A DNA stretch of 64,000 nt from Sphingosinicella soli. GTDB lineage: Bacteria > Pseudomonadota > Alphaproteobacteria > Sphingomonadales > Sphingomonadaceae. Location: the NCBI RefSeq assembly GCF_014199685.1, contig NZ_JACHNZ010000002.1, forward strand, positions 100,010-164,009, read 5' to 3'. Both the position numbers and the translations under genes were made by a program. Numbering within the stretch: position 1 is the first letter of the stretch; each line of letters starts with the position of its first letter. The notes under the pieces are model-generated. The model was not told the origin of the DNA and made no database searches. It worked only from the letters and a program-made list of their open reading frames with translations. Positions 49,263 through 57,829 of this stretch are shown piece after piece.

Positions 49263-50495
49263 TCAATCCGCTGCATGAATAATACGCGCATAGCTTTCGG
49301 AATCCGTGTCGCCCTCGGTCCCGAACAAAAGCACGATGCTCTGATCGTTCAAACCCAAGGCGTCTCGAAGGCCCGGATCGGAAGCCTCCATGATCGTGAG
49401 CAGCGCGCCCACTCCGGCACCACCCGCCTCTCCGATCACGATGGCGGGATCGGCCCCGACCGGATCAGCCAGGCGCCGCATGGCCTTGAAAGATTCCACA
49501 TCGTCGATTGCCAGAAAATCGTCGACGCCCTTTCTCAGAATCTTGAGTGCGTTCAGTGAAGGCTTGCCCGCAGCCAGTCCGTACATTTGCGTGCTGTGCG
49601 CCCCCTCGACGATCACGACCTCGCCGCTCTCGACGCTGAGATAAAGGCAGTGAGCCTCCTTGGATTCGACGACAATGAACCGGGGGCGGCGAACGGCCCA
49701 TGTCTGCCAGAAGTGCGAGCACATCGCTGCTGCGATTCCGCCGACGCCGGCCTGCACGAATACGTGTGTCGGAATGATATTTTCCGGAAGCTGGGCCACA
49801 ATCTCGTCAGCGATAACCTGGTATCCATGCATGACATCGCGAGGGGTGTCCTCGTGACCTTCATAGGAGGTATCCGAGATGATGTACCAGCCGTTTGCCT
49901 TGGCGTCGGCCTCTACGGCCTTGACCGCCAGATCATAATTGCCTTCGATCCGCACAACATTTGCGCCGAGTTCCTGCAGCGCCGCCACTCGGCCCGCGCT
50001 GGTCTGACGCGGGACGTAGATATTGCATTTGCATCCGAATGACTTGGCGGCGAATGCAACGGATCGGCCATGATTGCCGGTCGTGGCGCATGCGACCGTA
50101 ACGGTTTCAATCGTGCTCGCGTAATCTCCACCAAGAATATCGCTTATGCTGAAGTCCTTGTCGGCGACCTCCTGCAGTCGTTTGGCCAGCAGCCGGTAAA
50201 TCGCATATGCGCCGCCTACGCCTTTGAGCGCCTTCAGTCCGAACCGCGAACTCTCGTCCTTCAGGAAAATGCGCCCGATACCGATGGCGTCCGAAAGTCC
50301 ATCGAGTTCGCGAAGCGGCGTCGGCGCGTACCACGGCAACTGCCGAAGCACCGATTTCGCATCCTCCACGCCCTGACTGTTGAGCAACGCCTGGAGCTCC
50401 TCGTCATACGGCGCCCCCGAATTCGCTGCCGTATTGTGATAATGGAGAATCGTCGCGATTTTCGCGGACGGGCCGGCGGTGGCGGACGATGTCAT
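49263..50495 (-). CDS. dpaL: diaminopropionate ammonia-lyase
   Basis: 410 residues of the fold-type II PLP family, similar in length to E. coli YgeX. FLKDESSRFGLKALKGVGGAYA carries the PLP lysine, CATTGNHGRSVAFAAK binds the phosphate, and GEAGGAGVGALLTI closes the site. It converts 2,3-diaminopropionate (D or L in known enzymes) to pyruvate and ammonia. It is the last gene of a minus-strand row after an XRE-cupin gene. Two palindromes lie just upstream of its start. Confidence 0.9.
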   Translation of the reverse strand: MTSSATAGPSAKIATILHYHNTAANSGAPYDEELQALLNSQGVEDAKSVLRQLPWYAPTPLRELDGLSDAIGIGRIFLKDESSRFGLKALKGVGGAYAIYRLLAKRLQEVADKDFSISDILGGDYASTIETVTVACATTGNHGRSVAFAAKSFGCKCNIYVPRQTSAGRVAALQELGANVVRIEGNYDLAVKAVEADAKANGWYIISDTSYEGHEDTPRDVMHGYQVIADEIVAQLPENIIPTHVFVQAGVGGIAAAMCSHFWQTWAVRRPRFIVVESKEAHCLYLSVESGEVVIVEGAHSTQMYGLAAGKPSLNALKILRKGVDDFLAIDDVESFKAMRRLADPVGADPAIVIGEAGGAGVGALLTIMEASDPGLRDALGLNDQSIVLLFGTEGDTDSESYARIIHAAD

Positions 50496-50540
50496 GCTAT
50501 TTCCCCTGCAGAACGACGAGTGGCGCAGTCGTGATACGCT

Positions 50541-50583
50541 TTTCGTATTTTTTACGAAAGAGAAAATATTTCGCGATCGCGAA
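50541..50583. promoter_or_regulatory. two palindromes upstream of dpaL
   Basis: TTTCGTA, five T, TACGAAA at 50541-50559 and the perfect 14-bp palindrome TTCGCGATCGCGAA at 50570-50583. Both lie in the 128-bp gap between the XRE-cupin gene and dpaL, 46-88 bases before the dpaL start. Likely operators; the binding protein is unknown. Confidence 0.55.
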
Positions 50584-50623
50584 TTTTTCCGTCCTGGCTA
50601 CGACGCGCGCCCTCATGCGTCGG

Positions 50624-51286
50624 TTACTGCACTGCGGCGTCGTCCAATAAATTGGCGAGATGGCCTACCGGTCCCGACAGGCTTTCGCTGCTGTCGTGGC
50701 TTACCGAAAGGACGACCGCATCTTCCGGGCCGACACTGACGAAAGCATGCTGCATACTGCTGTCGTAGTGCGCGCTGTCGCCTGCTTCCAGGATCGCCGG
50801 TTGGTAAAATTCCGTGTAAAGCTTCAGCGTGCCCCGAACGACATAGATGAACTCTTCCCCGGGATGTCGGTTCATTTCGGCAAAATCATCAATGCTACGT
50901 GCCTTTACCGTGACGACTGTCGGGATCATTCCCTTCCGGCTTAGCTCGGTCGACATCACTTCGAAATGATAAGGTGCCGTGTCGATTATGAGAGCATCAT
51001 CACGTTTCGTGATCGTCCGGGCACCACTGCGAAAGGTTTCCGGTTCGCCTTTCGTAAGGTGGCGCAAGGACAGGTCCAACCCGTCACAAAGTTTCATCAA
51101 GGTCTCGAATGTTACGTCGCCCTGGTTGTTTTCAATCTTCGACAGGGTCGATACTCCAACGCCGGTTCGCGCCGCCACATCGCCCAGAGTCCATTTATTC
51201 TCGCGTCGCAACTGCGTGAGACGCTCTCCCAGAGCCACTCCCCTGCTCGCCCTGATGCCTTTTGATCCTTTGCCTGTTTCGGCCAT
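50624..51286 (-). CDS. XRE-family regulator with C-terminal cupin domain (first of two)
   Basis: 220 residues from ATG 51286. A helix-turn-helix (RRENKWTLGDVAARTGVGVSTLSKIENNQ as one unit, residues about 25-55) is followed by a cupin domain (RHPGEEFIYVVRGTLKLYTE, AGDSAHYDSSMQHAFVSVG). Such regulators bind a small metabolite in the cupin and control nearby catabolic genes. It is encoded within the minus-strand row between an alpha/beta hydrolase and dpaL. Confidence 0.9.
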   Translation of the reverse strand: MAETGKGSKGIRASRGVALGERLTQLRRENKWTLGDVAARTGVGVSTLSKIENNQGDVTFETLMKLCDGLDLSLRHLTKGEPETFRSGARTITKRDDALIIDTAPYHFEVMSTELSRKGMIPTVVTVKARSIDDFAEMNRHPGEEFIYVVRGTLKLYTEFYQPAILEAGDSAHYDSSMQHAFVSVGPEDAVVLSVSHDSSESLSGPVGHLANLLDDAAVQ

Positions 51287-51483
51287 GTCGATATCATCCT
51301 CACTGCTCGGGCCGCTGTATAGCGCGGTTCCGCATTTCGCGAGGGATGAAGTGTCATATGCGTTCTGCGACAGGGCGATTTCGCTCGATCGAAGAAAGCC
51401 GCCGGATATGGCCATGCCCGAAGGATTGCGCCTTCAGAATGAGACAGGCTCCCGGCACAGGACATGTGACGGGAGCCGTATCT

Positions 51484-52347
51484 CTATTGCTGTAGCCTGA
51501 TCGAGGCTATCGCATCGAAGACGAGATCGGGCCTGTCATGCGCAACATTATGTGAACTCTTTGCCGCCGTGACCAGGGTGCGGTTCGCAGCCTTGCTCGC
51601 GAAGAGCGATTGCGCATCTCGCCAGGCCTGGGCGTCGGCAGGATCCGGCTGAGGGGGAGTCTCCGCAACGATGACGACCACAGGGACAGTCTTCGGCCAT
51701 TCCATCTTGTGAAAGGCGCGCGAAACGGGCTCGAACGATTCCGACAGCGCCAAAAGCTGACGAGTGGCAGGCGTAGGCGGCGCCTGGCGCAGCTTTTCAA
51801 TCAGCGGAGCATAGACCTTGGTCTGACGCGCGATCATTTCATCCGTATAGAATTCCGGGACGTTTGCATCGACCATGACACCGCCGGCGAACCAGTTTGG
51901 ATGCCGCGTGGTGATCCCGGTCGCGATCTCGCCTGCCAGCGAATGCGAAACGAGCAAAGTGCCGCGCGTCGCACCGAGAGCGCGCAGCCCTGCCTCCAGA
52001 TCGTCGATCGCCGAGGTGAGGCTCCATGGACCGGGGGCTTCGTCGCTCCCGCCGAACCCTGCCCGATCATAGGTAATGATCCGGGCTCCCGTCCGTTTTG
52101 CAAGTTCAGGCGCGAAGGTCGACCAGTAGCTCGAGTCGTTCCCGCCACCCGCGTCGAGAACAATGGCCGGCAGCACGCCGGGTATGACGTGGAACGCGAT
52201 TTTCCTGCCATCGCGTTCCACGATATGTGTCGCGGCGGTCATCGCGACGCTCCCCGGCGCCGTCGAAACGGGCGCGGCAACGGGCGCGCAAGCTGCGGAG
52301 GCCAGAACCGAGGACAATAGCAAGATCGAAATATGCTTGAAACGCAT
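51484..52347 (-). CDS. alpha/beta hydrolase, predicted lipoprotein
   Basis: 287 residues. The signal ends in a lipobox (LASAAC). The nucleophile elbow is SHSLAG, the oxyanion region is DAGGGNDSSYW, and the catalytic His is in SSHNVAHDRPD. It probably cleaves an ester or amide in the periplasm. It follows the TonB receptor by 58 bases, so it may process the imported compound. Confidence 0.87.
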   Translation of the reverse strand: MRFKHISILLLSSVLASAACAPVAAPVSTAPGSVAMTAATHIVERDGRKIAFHVIPGVLPAIVLDAGGGNDSSYWSTFAPELAKRTGARIITYDRAGFGGSDEAPGPWSLTSAIDDLEAGLRALGATRGTLLVSHSLAGEIATGITTRHPNWFAGGVMVDANVPEFYTDEMIARQTKVYAPLIEKLRQAPPTPATRQLLALSESFEPVSRAFHKMEWPKTVPVVVIVAETPPQPDPADAQAWRDAQSLFASKAANRTLVTAAKSSHNVAHDRPDLVFDAIASIRLQQ

Positions 52348-52405
52348 TGTGATGATACTCCGGTATTGCCGAACAAGGGCGGGACATTCGCCCCGCCCGC
52401 TCCGG

Positions 52406-54616
52406 CTAGAATTGAACGTCGAGTGCAGCGCCGATGGTACGCGGCTGGATAATGGCGGCGTTGACTTGCGTCACGGCGCCGGTCGCCTGATTGTTGAGGA
52501 TAGCATATGAGGAATAGGCGCGTTTGTCGGTCACGTTCTTGGCAAATAGCCGGAAGGTAAACCGCCCGTCGGTCACGCTCGCATTCAGATCAAGGGCAGC
52601 ATAGCCGGGCAGGCGTCTGGCAGCCGGCGCACTCTCCAAATTCGACAGCCGATCGTCCACCATCCGAAGGCCAAAGCCGAAGGTGCCGCTCCAGGAATCC
52701 GTCAAGCCTTGCGTGTACGAGGCCGCAATCGAACCGCTCAGCTTGGGCACGTTCGGGAGGCGATCTCCCTCGATCCCGCCCGCAGGCAGCGCGTCAGCCG
52801 TCAACACGGAATCGATATAGGCCAAAGTACCATTGATGGAGAGGCCCCCGGCAGGGCGTAACGTCACATTCGCCTCGATGCCTTCACTCCGCGCTTCGCT
52901 GCCGTTCACGACGTAGTTGAAACCGCCGCCCTGGCTGGTCAGCAGCTGAATGTCTTTCCAGTCGATCCGGAAGGCGGCGGCTTCGATGGCGAAGATGTTG
53001 TCCGCCGTGTTGGCCTTTACGCCGAATTCATAGTTGGTGAGGCTGTCCGACTTGAAGGTCGGCGAAACGCCCGGGATTGCGAGGTTCGGCCCGCCCGGCC
53101 GGTAGCCGGTCGCTACGCGGGTGTAGATCATGATATTTTCGCTCGGCTTGAAACGCATGCCGGCGCTGTAGGTCGTCACATTTTCCTTCGATTTCTGATC
53201 GGGCAGGGCGATAGGAGCCGGCAGGATGATGCCCGTCGCAAACTGGCCGAACACCTGCTTGTTCTGCGCGTATCGGAGCCCACCGAACACTTCGAAACGG
53301 TCGGAAACAGCGTAGTTCAGGTTGCCGAACGCAGCATATTCCTTGTAGGTTGACGGCAATTGCGCCTCGAAGATGGGGTCGACTCCCGGGATCGACACGC
53401 CGTCCATCGTAAGCGCGCTCGGCGACTGGAAATTGGTCGAATCCTCGAACGTGTAGAATCCCCCGACCGTCCACTCGAACGGGCCGGATCCATTGGATTG
53501 GGCCCGGATTTCCTGGGTGAATTTCTTCAGGCCCAGTTCGTACGAATAGATCGATTTGCCGGCCGCCGGCAAACCCAGGAACGGAAATGCGACGCCGTAG
53601 GTGTACGAGGCATCCTGCGTCTGACTGACGTCGGTATCGGCATAGCTGGTCGCGGACGTGATTGTCACCTGCGCGCCCTCATATTCGATCGCTCCCGACA
53701 CGATTTTGATCGTTTTCAGGAACGGCTGATCGACCAGGTTGTTATCCTCGAGGTCTCCCAAAAGCGGCTGCAAACTGCCGTCGCTGAGCGGGACGCTCGA
53801 ATTGCCGCGCGTTTTCATGCGTTGCCACAGGCCATCAACCTTGATCGTCAAGGACTCCATGGGCTCGAAATAAAGACCGAGGCGAGCGCTTTGCTGCTCG
53901 ACGCCGTTCTGGTTCCGCTCTCCGGTCGCCGCATTGTCTATGAAGCCCGGCGTGTTTTCCAGAGCATAGCTGGCGACAAAGCCGAGCCTGCCCTCGACAA
54001 GCGGGCCGCTAACGCTCGCGCGTACGCCACCTCCTAATTTCCCTCCGCTCTCGACGGCGGTGAGATTGCCGCCGGCCCGCACCGAAAATTCGTCAAGCGA
54101 TGGAGATACAAGCGAATATTTCAAGAGCCCGCCCATGGAGCTGGCGCCGTAAAAGGTGCCCTGCGGACCGCGCAGAATCTCATATTGCTTAACGTCATAC
54201 GGCAGAAGATCGAGCTGAAACGAGTTGCCGCCATTATACGTCGTGCTGCTGCCAACCGGCGCGTCATCGATGTAGGTTGCAACGGTACTGGCCCGTCCGA
54301 TCGGCGCAATCCCGCGAATGCTGATCGTGGTCTGACCCGGCGATCCGCCCGAGTCCACCTGAAACGCAGGGATATAGGAACTCACGTCGGCAAGCTGCGT
54401 AGCGTGAAGATCCCGCAGGCGCTCCGCAGAAATTACACTGATACCTGCGGGCACGTCGAGGATCCGCTCGTCTCTCTTCTGCGCGGTGACGATAATCTCG
54501 TCAGTCTCGGAATCGGCCGCCCCGGTCTCGGCCTGTGCAGCGACGGGAATGAGCATGGCTAAAGCGATAGACGTGGTCGCCAGTCGCGAAGAACGAAATT
54601 CTCGTGAAAAAGTCAT
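52406..54616 (-). CDS. TonB-dependent receptor of the catabolic cluster
   Basis: 736 residues with a signal peptide (ATTSIALAMLIPVAAQA). A TonB box-like EIIVTAQKRDERILDVPAGI precedes the plug with ILRGPQGTFYGASSMGGLL, and the barrel ends in Phe. This is the FecA/FyuA-like type frequent in sphingomonads. It likely imports the substrate of the surrounding enzymes. It lies 26 bases after the FAD oxidoreductase gene. Confidence 0.92.
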   Translation of the reverse strand: MTFSREFRSSRLATTSIALAMLIPVAAQAETGAADSETDEIIVTAQKRDERILDVPAGISVISAERLRDLHATQLADVSSYIPAFQVDSGGSPGQTTISIRGIAPIGRASTVATYIDDAPVGSSTTYNGGNSFQLDLLPYDVKQYEILRGPQGTFYGASSMGGLLKYSLVSPSLDEFSVRAGGNLTAVESGGKLGGGVRASVSGPLVEGRLGFVASYALENTPGFIDNAATGERNQNGVEQQSARLGLYFEPMESLTIKVDGLWQRMKTRGNSSVPLSDGSLQPLLGDLEDNNLVDQPFLKTIKIVSGAIEYEGAQVTITSATSYADTDVSQTQDASYTYGVAFPFLGLPAAGKSIYSYELGLKKFTQEIRAQSNGSGPFEWTVGGFYTFEDSTNFQSPSALTMDGVSIPGVDPIFEAQLPSTYKEYAAFGNLNYAVSDRFEVFGGLRYAQNKQVFGQFATGIILPAPIALPDQKSKENVTTYSAGMRFKPSENIMIYTRVATGYRPGGPNLAIPGVSPTFKSDSLTNYEFGVKANTADNIFAIEAAAFRIDWKDIQLLTSQGGGFNYVVNGSEARSEGIEANVTLRPAGGLSINGTLAYIDSVLTADALPAGGIEGDRLPNVPKLSGSIAASYTQGLTDSWSGTFGFGLRMVDDRLSNLESAPAARRLPGYAALDLNASVTDGRFTFRLFAKNVTDKRAYSSYAILNNQATGAVTQVNAAIIQPRTIGAALDVQF

Positions 54617-54642
54617 CTATAGTCCCCTTTTGTCAATGAGTT

Positions 54643-55833
54643 TCACCGGTTCGTAATCTCACCCTGCGTTTTTTGGTCTTCAGCCAATTGATCTGCCGTC
54701 TGCGAAAGGCGCGACGGCGAGATATCCGATTCTCGGATGCCTATTGCCTCCAGCGCTTGTTGAACGGGCATTTTCAGCACGAGCCGAGCCGCAAGTTCGG
54801 TCAGTGCAGGCGCCGTCTGAATGCCGTATCCGCCCAAGGCGGCCAGCCAGAAAAAGCCGGACGCCTGCGGATCGTATCCCACCACCGGAGACCGATCCCC
54901 GACGAAGGATCTGAGGCCGGCCCACTTGCTCCTGATCCGCCGGACCTCAATGCTCGTGATCTGCTCCAGGCGTTCAGCGGCCATTGCGACTTCGAGTTCG
55001 TCCGCCTGAGCGTCTTCCGGCTCGGAGGGCGTTTCATTCGCGGGCGAAATCAGAAGCAGGCCCGCATCGGGCTTCATATAAAACTGCTCGTCGGCATCGA
55101 CTACCATCGGCCAATCCTTGGAAACCAAGCCGTCAGGAATGTCCACGAGCGCCGCCGTCCGGCGGCGCGGTTCAATTCCAATCGGCCGGACGCCGGCTCG
55201 GAGAGCAATCTCGTCTGCCCAGGCGCCCGCCGCGTTCACGATGATCGGCGCGCGGAAGACGCCTTGGCCGGTTCTGACGTCCCAAAGCGCTGCGGCATGC
55301 AAAAATGCCATGGCTTCGACTTTGGCCTTCAGAAAGAGTTCGCCGCCGCGGCTTCTAAGCTGCTTTATAAAGCCCTGCTGCAACGCATGAACGTCGATGT
55401 CGGCGGCGCCTCCATCCAGGAGAGCGCCGATCAGGCCTTCTGCGCGTAGCACCGGACACAGGCTCATCGCGGCATTCGCATCGATAGGCACGAGGTTGCC
55501 GTGAGGAATCTCGTCGGCCGTATATTGCTCGAATGCCTGGCGCTTTTCGGCGCGCCCCACGATCATTACATCCCGTTTGCTGACGAGCGGTCCGTCACAG
55601 AATTGCGGGTCGGGCGAAAAGAAGAACGGTTTGCTTGCAAGCGTCAGCGCACGAATGACCGGACTGCCAAAGCCTTTGACGAACAGCGCCGCGGATCGTC
55701 CTGTCGAATGATATCCCGGCTGCTCCTCCATTTCGAGAACAGCCACCCTGCAGCTTTGAGCAAGATGCGCTGCGACGCCGATCCCGGCGATACCCCCACC
55801 AATAACCAGAACATCGAATTCTTTGTCGCCCAT
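54643..55833 (-). CDS. FAD-dependent amino-acid oxidase/dehydrogenase (DAO family)
   Basis: 396 residues. The N-terminal GGGIAGIGVAAHLAQ binds FAD, GYHSTGRSAALFVKGF follows, and the C-terminal FWLAALGGYGIQTAPAL closes the FAD site. The family includes glycine oxidase, DadA and sarcosine oxidase and oxidises amino or imino acids to 2-oxo acids. RidA, encoded nearby, would remove the imine product. First gene of the row leading through the TonB receptor to dpaL. Confidence 0.85.
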   Translation of the reverse strand: MGDKEFDVLVIGGGIAGIGVAAHLAQSCRVAVLEMEEQPGYHSTGRSAALFVKGFGSPVIRALTLASKPFFFSPDPQFCDGPLVSKRDVMIVGRAEKRQAFEQYTADEIPHGNLVPIDANAAMSLCPVLRAEGLIGALLDGGAADIDVHALQQGFIKQLRSRGGELFLKAKVEAMAFLHAAALWDVRTGQGVFRAPIIVNAAGAWADEIALRAGVRPIGIEPRRRTAALVDIPDGLVSKDWPMVVDADEQFYMKPDAGLLLISPANETPSEPEDAQADELEVAMAAERLEQITSIEVRRIRSKWAGLRSFVGDRSPVVGYDPQASGFFWLAALGGYGIQTAPALTELAARLVLKMPVQQALEAIGIRESDISPSRLSQTADQLAEDQKTQGEITNR

Positions 55834-56195
55834 GAATATCTCTTATTATTGTTATTTTGGTACTTTAATTATCGATCTCTTGTTGGTTACGATTTGAACA
55901 TTTTCAGAAATGTCTAGCCGTACAGCACTGAATATTGCCGACGAGAAACCGCCTGTGCGAAAGACGGGGCTCGCCTGCCGACCCAGCCTGCACCATTCGT
56001 CGATTCATTCTCGTGTAGATATATTTTTATCCTCTGTCGATAAATTTCTCGCCGATGAAGAAAAATGTACGTCTTTGAGATTTGAGGAGACGGCGTTGAG
56101 GCGGGCGGGCGACGGTAAAGCGAGAAATATTTGCCAATTTCCGGAAATTTAGCGATTACAGGGCGAAAATCGGCAATTCTTGTGAGGTGGAGTTT
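55834..56195. promoter_or_regulatory. AT-rich divergent control region
   Basis: This 362-bp gap separates the FAD oxidoreductase (minus) and second XRE-cupin gene (plus). It holds two symmetric sites: ACATTT-TCAG-AAATGT at 55898-55913 and the perfect 14-bp AATTTCCGGAAATT at 56136-56149. An 80-codon open frame at 55910-56152 has no family resemblance and is not called. The gap is probably control DNA for both genes. Confidence 0.6.
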
Positions 56196-56906
56196 GTGAG
56201 CGAAGAAGCCAATCCGGGAGCGATTCTGAAGCAACTGAGAACCGACAAAGCGTGGACGCTGGCTGACGTGTCAAAACGAACCGGCTTTCCGATCTCCACA
56301 CTGTCCAAGATTGAAAAAGGCCAAGTGTCGCTGAGTTACGACAAACTCGCGCGCATCAGCACGACGCTTGACGTCGATATCGGCATTTTCTTCGCACGCA
56401 GCGATACGCAGCTGCCGCAATCCCGAGCCGGAGGCCGCCGCAGCATCGTTCGCAAAGGTGAAGGTCGGACGATCGCAACCCACTCCTACTTAAACCGGTT
56501 TCTTGCGACAGATTTGCTCAACAAGCGCTTCGTCCCGATCCTCGGCCAAGGCTTCGCAACCTCGATTGAAGATTTTGGAGACATGATCCGTCACCACGGC
56601 GAGGAATTTTGTTACGTGTTGGAAGGCGCGCTCGAACTGCATACCGAATTATATGCGCCCGTGAGGCTGGAGGCCGGCGACGCCATCTATTTCGACAGCA
56701 GGATGGGACACGCGTATATTTCGGTGGGCGAAATACCCTGTAAGGTCCTGTGCATCTGTTCAGGCGAGGAATCAAAGCTGATCGAAGGGGTGGACAGCAT
56801 CGACGGCTTGGCGAATGTCGGGATCGACAGCGAAAAGAAAAAGCCCCGCGCCCCCGCAACCCGCAGCCGAGCAACAACCCGCAGCCGGACAAAACGCGTA
56901 TCATAA
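56196..56906 (+). CDS. XRE-family regulator with cupin domain (second of two)
   Basis: 236 residues from GTG 56196, preceded by GAGGTGG; a GTG at 56187 is less well placed. Helix-turn-helix at residues 5-60 (WTLADVSKRTGFPISTLSKI) and cupin at about 130-200 (RHHGEEFCYVLEGALELHTE, AGDAIYFDSRMGHAYISVG). The C-terminus is basic and low in complexity (RSRATTRSRTKRVS). It is similar in layout to the regulator at 50624, so the two are probably paralogues reading related ligands. Confidence 0.9.
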   Translation: MSEEANPGAILKQLRTDKAWTLADVSKRTGFPISTLSKIEKGQVSLSYDKLARISTTLDVDIGIFFARSDTQLPQSRAGGRRSIVRKGEGRTIATHSYLNRFLATDLLNKRFVPILGQGFATSIEDFGDMIRHHGEEFCYVLEGALELHTELYAPVRLEAGDAIYFDSRMGHAYISVGEIPCKVLCICSGEESKLIEGVDSIDGLANVGIDSEKKKPRAPATRSRATTRSRTKRVS

Positions 56907-56951
56907 GCTGAAGACACTGCGCTGCGCCGAAGTGCCCCCGAGACTTCGTCG

Positions 56952-57716
56952 CTAGCTGTTCGCCCCCGGCCGCGCTTGCGCCGCATTCAAGGCGGCTATT
57001 TCGTTCGATAGAGCCTGGGCAGCCACGCCAATCAGGCGTTCCCCGAAATCGGGGCTGGCCTGCAACGGGTCCGACCCCATCCGACCGTCTGGGTGAATGT
57101 CTCTGAAATCGACCGCGTCCCGCACCGCGCCACTTGGCGCGATCGGGGGATGGCAGGGGGCGGACTTGATCGACTGCGGATAGGCTGCCTGCGTGATCGA
57201 AATTTCCGACGGATCGGCATGGCTCCCGTGCCCGACGGGGAATTGCTGCCGGGCCAGCGCGTCCACACCGGCCAGTTGCCACCAGTTTCGCAAGATCAGG
57301 TCGAGACCGGATCGGCATCCTCGGAAGCTCGCCTCCGCAAAAACTTCCGAAAAGGCGGCCTCGATAGTCGGGATATTACCCCCATGGCCATTGAGGAAAT
57401 AGATTGTTTCGAAGCCATGCGCGGCGAGCGAAGATATCCAGTCCCGAAGCGCGAGTATCATGGTCGACGGGCGCAGGGAGATGGTTCCGGGGAAACCCAG
57501 ATGATGTTGCGCCATGCCGACATTGAAGGTGGGGCCGACAAGCATATCGATGCTTCCGACCTCAGCCCGGTGCGCGATGATCTCCGCGCAGAGCCAGTCG
57601 GTGCCCAACAGGCCGGTGGGTCCATGTTGCTCGTTCGAACCGATCGGGATGACAATCACCCGCGACCGTGCGAGATGAGCCTCGATCTCCGTCCAGGTCG
57701 ACAAGTGCAGTATCAT
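56952..57716 (-). CDS. creatininase-family amidohydrolase
   Basis: 254 residues. Metal ligands are seen in PIGSNEQHGPTGLLGTDW (Glu, His, Asp), FLNGHGGN, and GHGSHADPSEIS (His, Glu). The family contains creatininase and formamide hydrolases acting on cyclic or small amides. The start overlaps a 38-codon ORF by four bases (ATGA). It probably opens or trims an amide of the imported substrate; the actual substrate is unknown. Confidence 0.88.
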   Translation of the reverse strand: MILHLSTWTEIEAHLARSRVIVIPIGSNEQHGPTGLLGTDWLCAEIIAHRAEVGSIDMLVGPTFNVGMAQHHLGFPGTISLRPSTMILALRDWISSLAAHGFETIYFLNGHGGNIPTIEAAFSEVFAEASFRGCRSGLDLILRNWWQLAGVDALARQQFPVGHGSHADPSEISITQAAYPQSIKSAPCHPPIAPSGAVRDAVDFRDIHPDGRMGSDPLQASPDFGERLIGVAAQALSNEIAALNAAQARPGANS

Positions 57717-57829
57717 GAAATGGCCTCCGGAAGTATGCGAGCGCCGCCGCCGCGCTGCACGACAAATCCCCGGGGATGACCGAAGACGACATCGGTGGGC
57801 GGGGTCGATGAGAGGTCCGCGTGCGTCAT
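57713..57829 (-). CDS. 38-residue small ORF coupled on both sides
   Basis: MTHADLSSTPPTDVVFGHPR begins a 38-residue product (the ORF starts at 57829). Its ATG overlaps the ferredoxin oxidoreductase stop and its stop overlaps the creatininase start, both as ATGA. I recognise no family. It may be a real small protein or only a translational bridge between the two enzymes. Confidence 0.5.
   Translation of the reverse strand: MTHADLSSTPPTDVVFGHPRGFVVQRGGGARILPEAIS

Noticed and set aside
55910..56152. An 80-codon plus-strand frame in the gap before the second XRE-cupin gene
   Set aside because: No family resemblance and no clear ribosome site, and it covers AT-rich control DNA with a palindrome.
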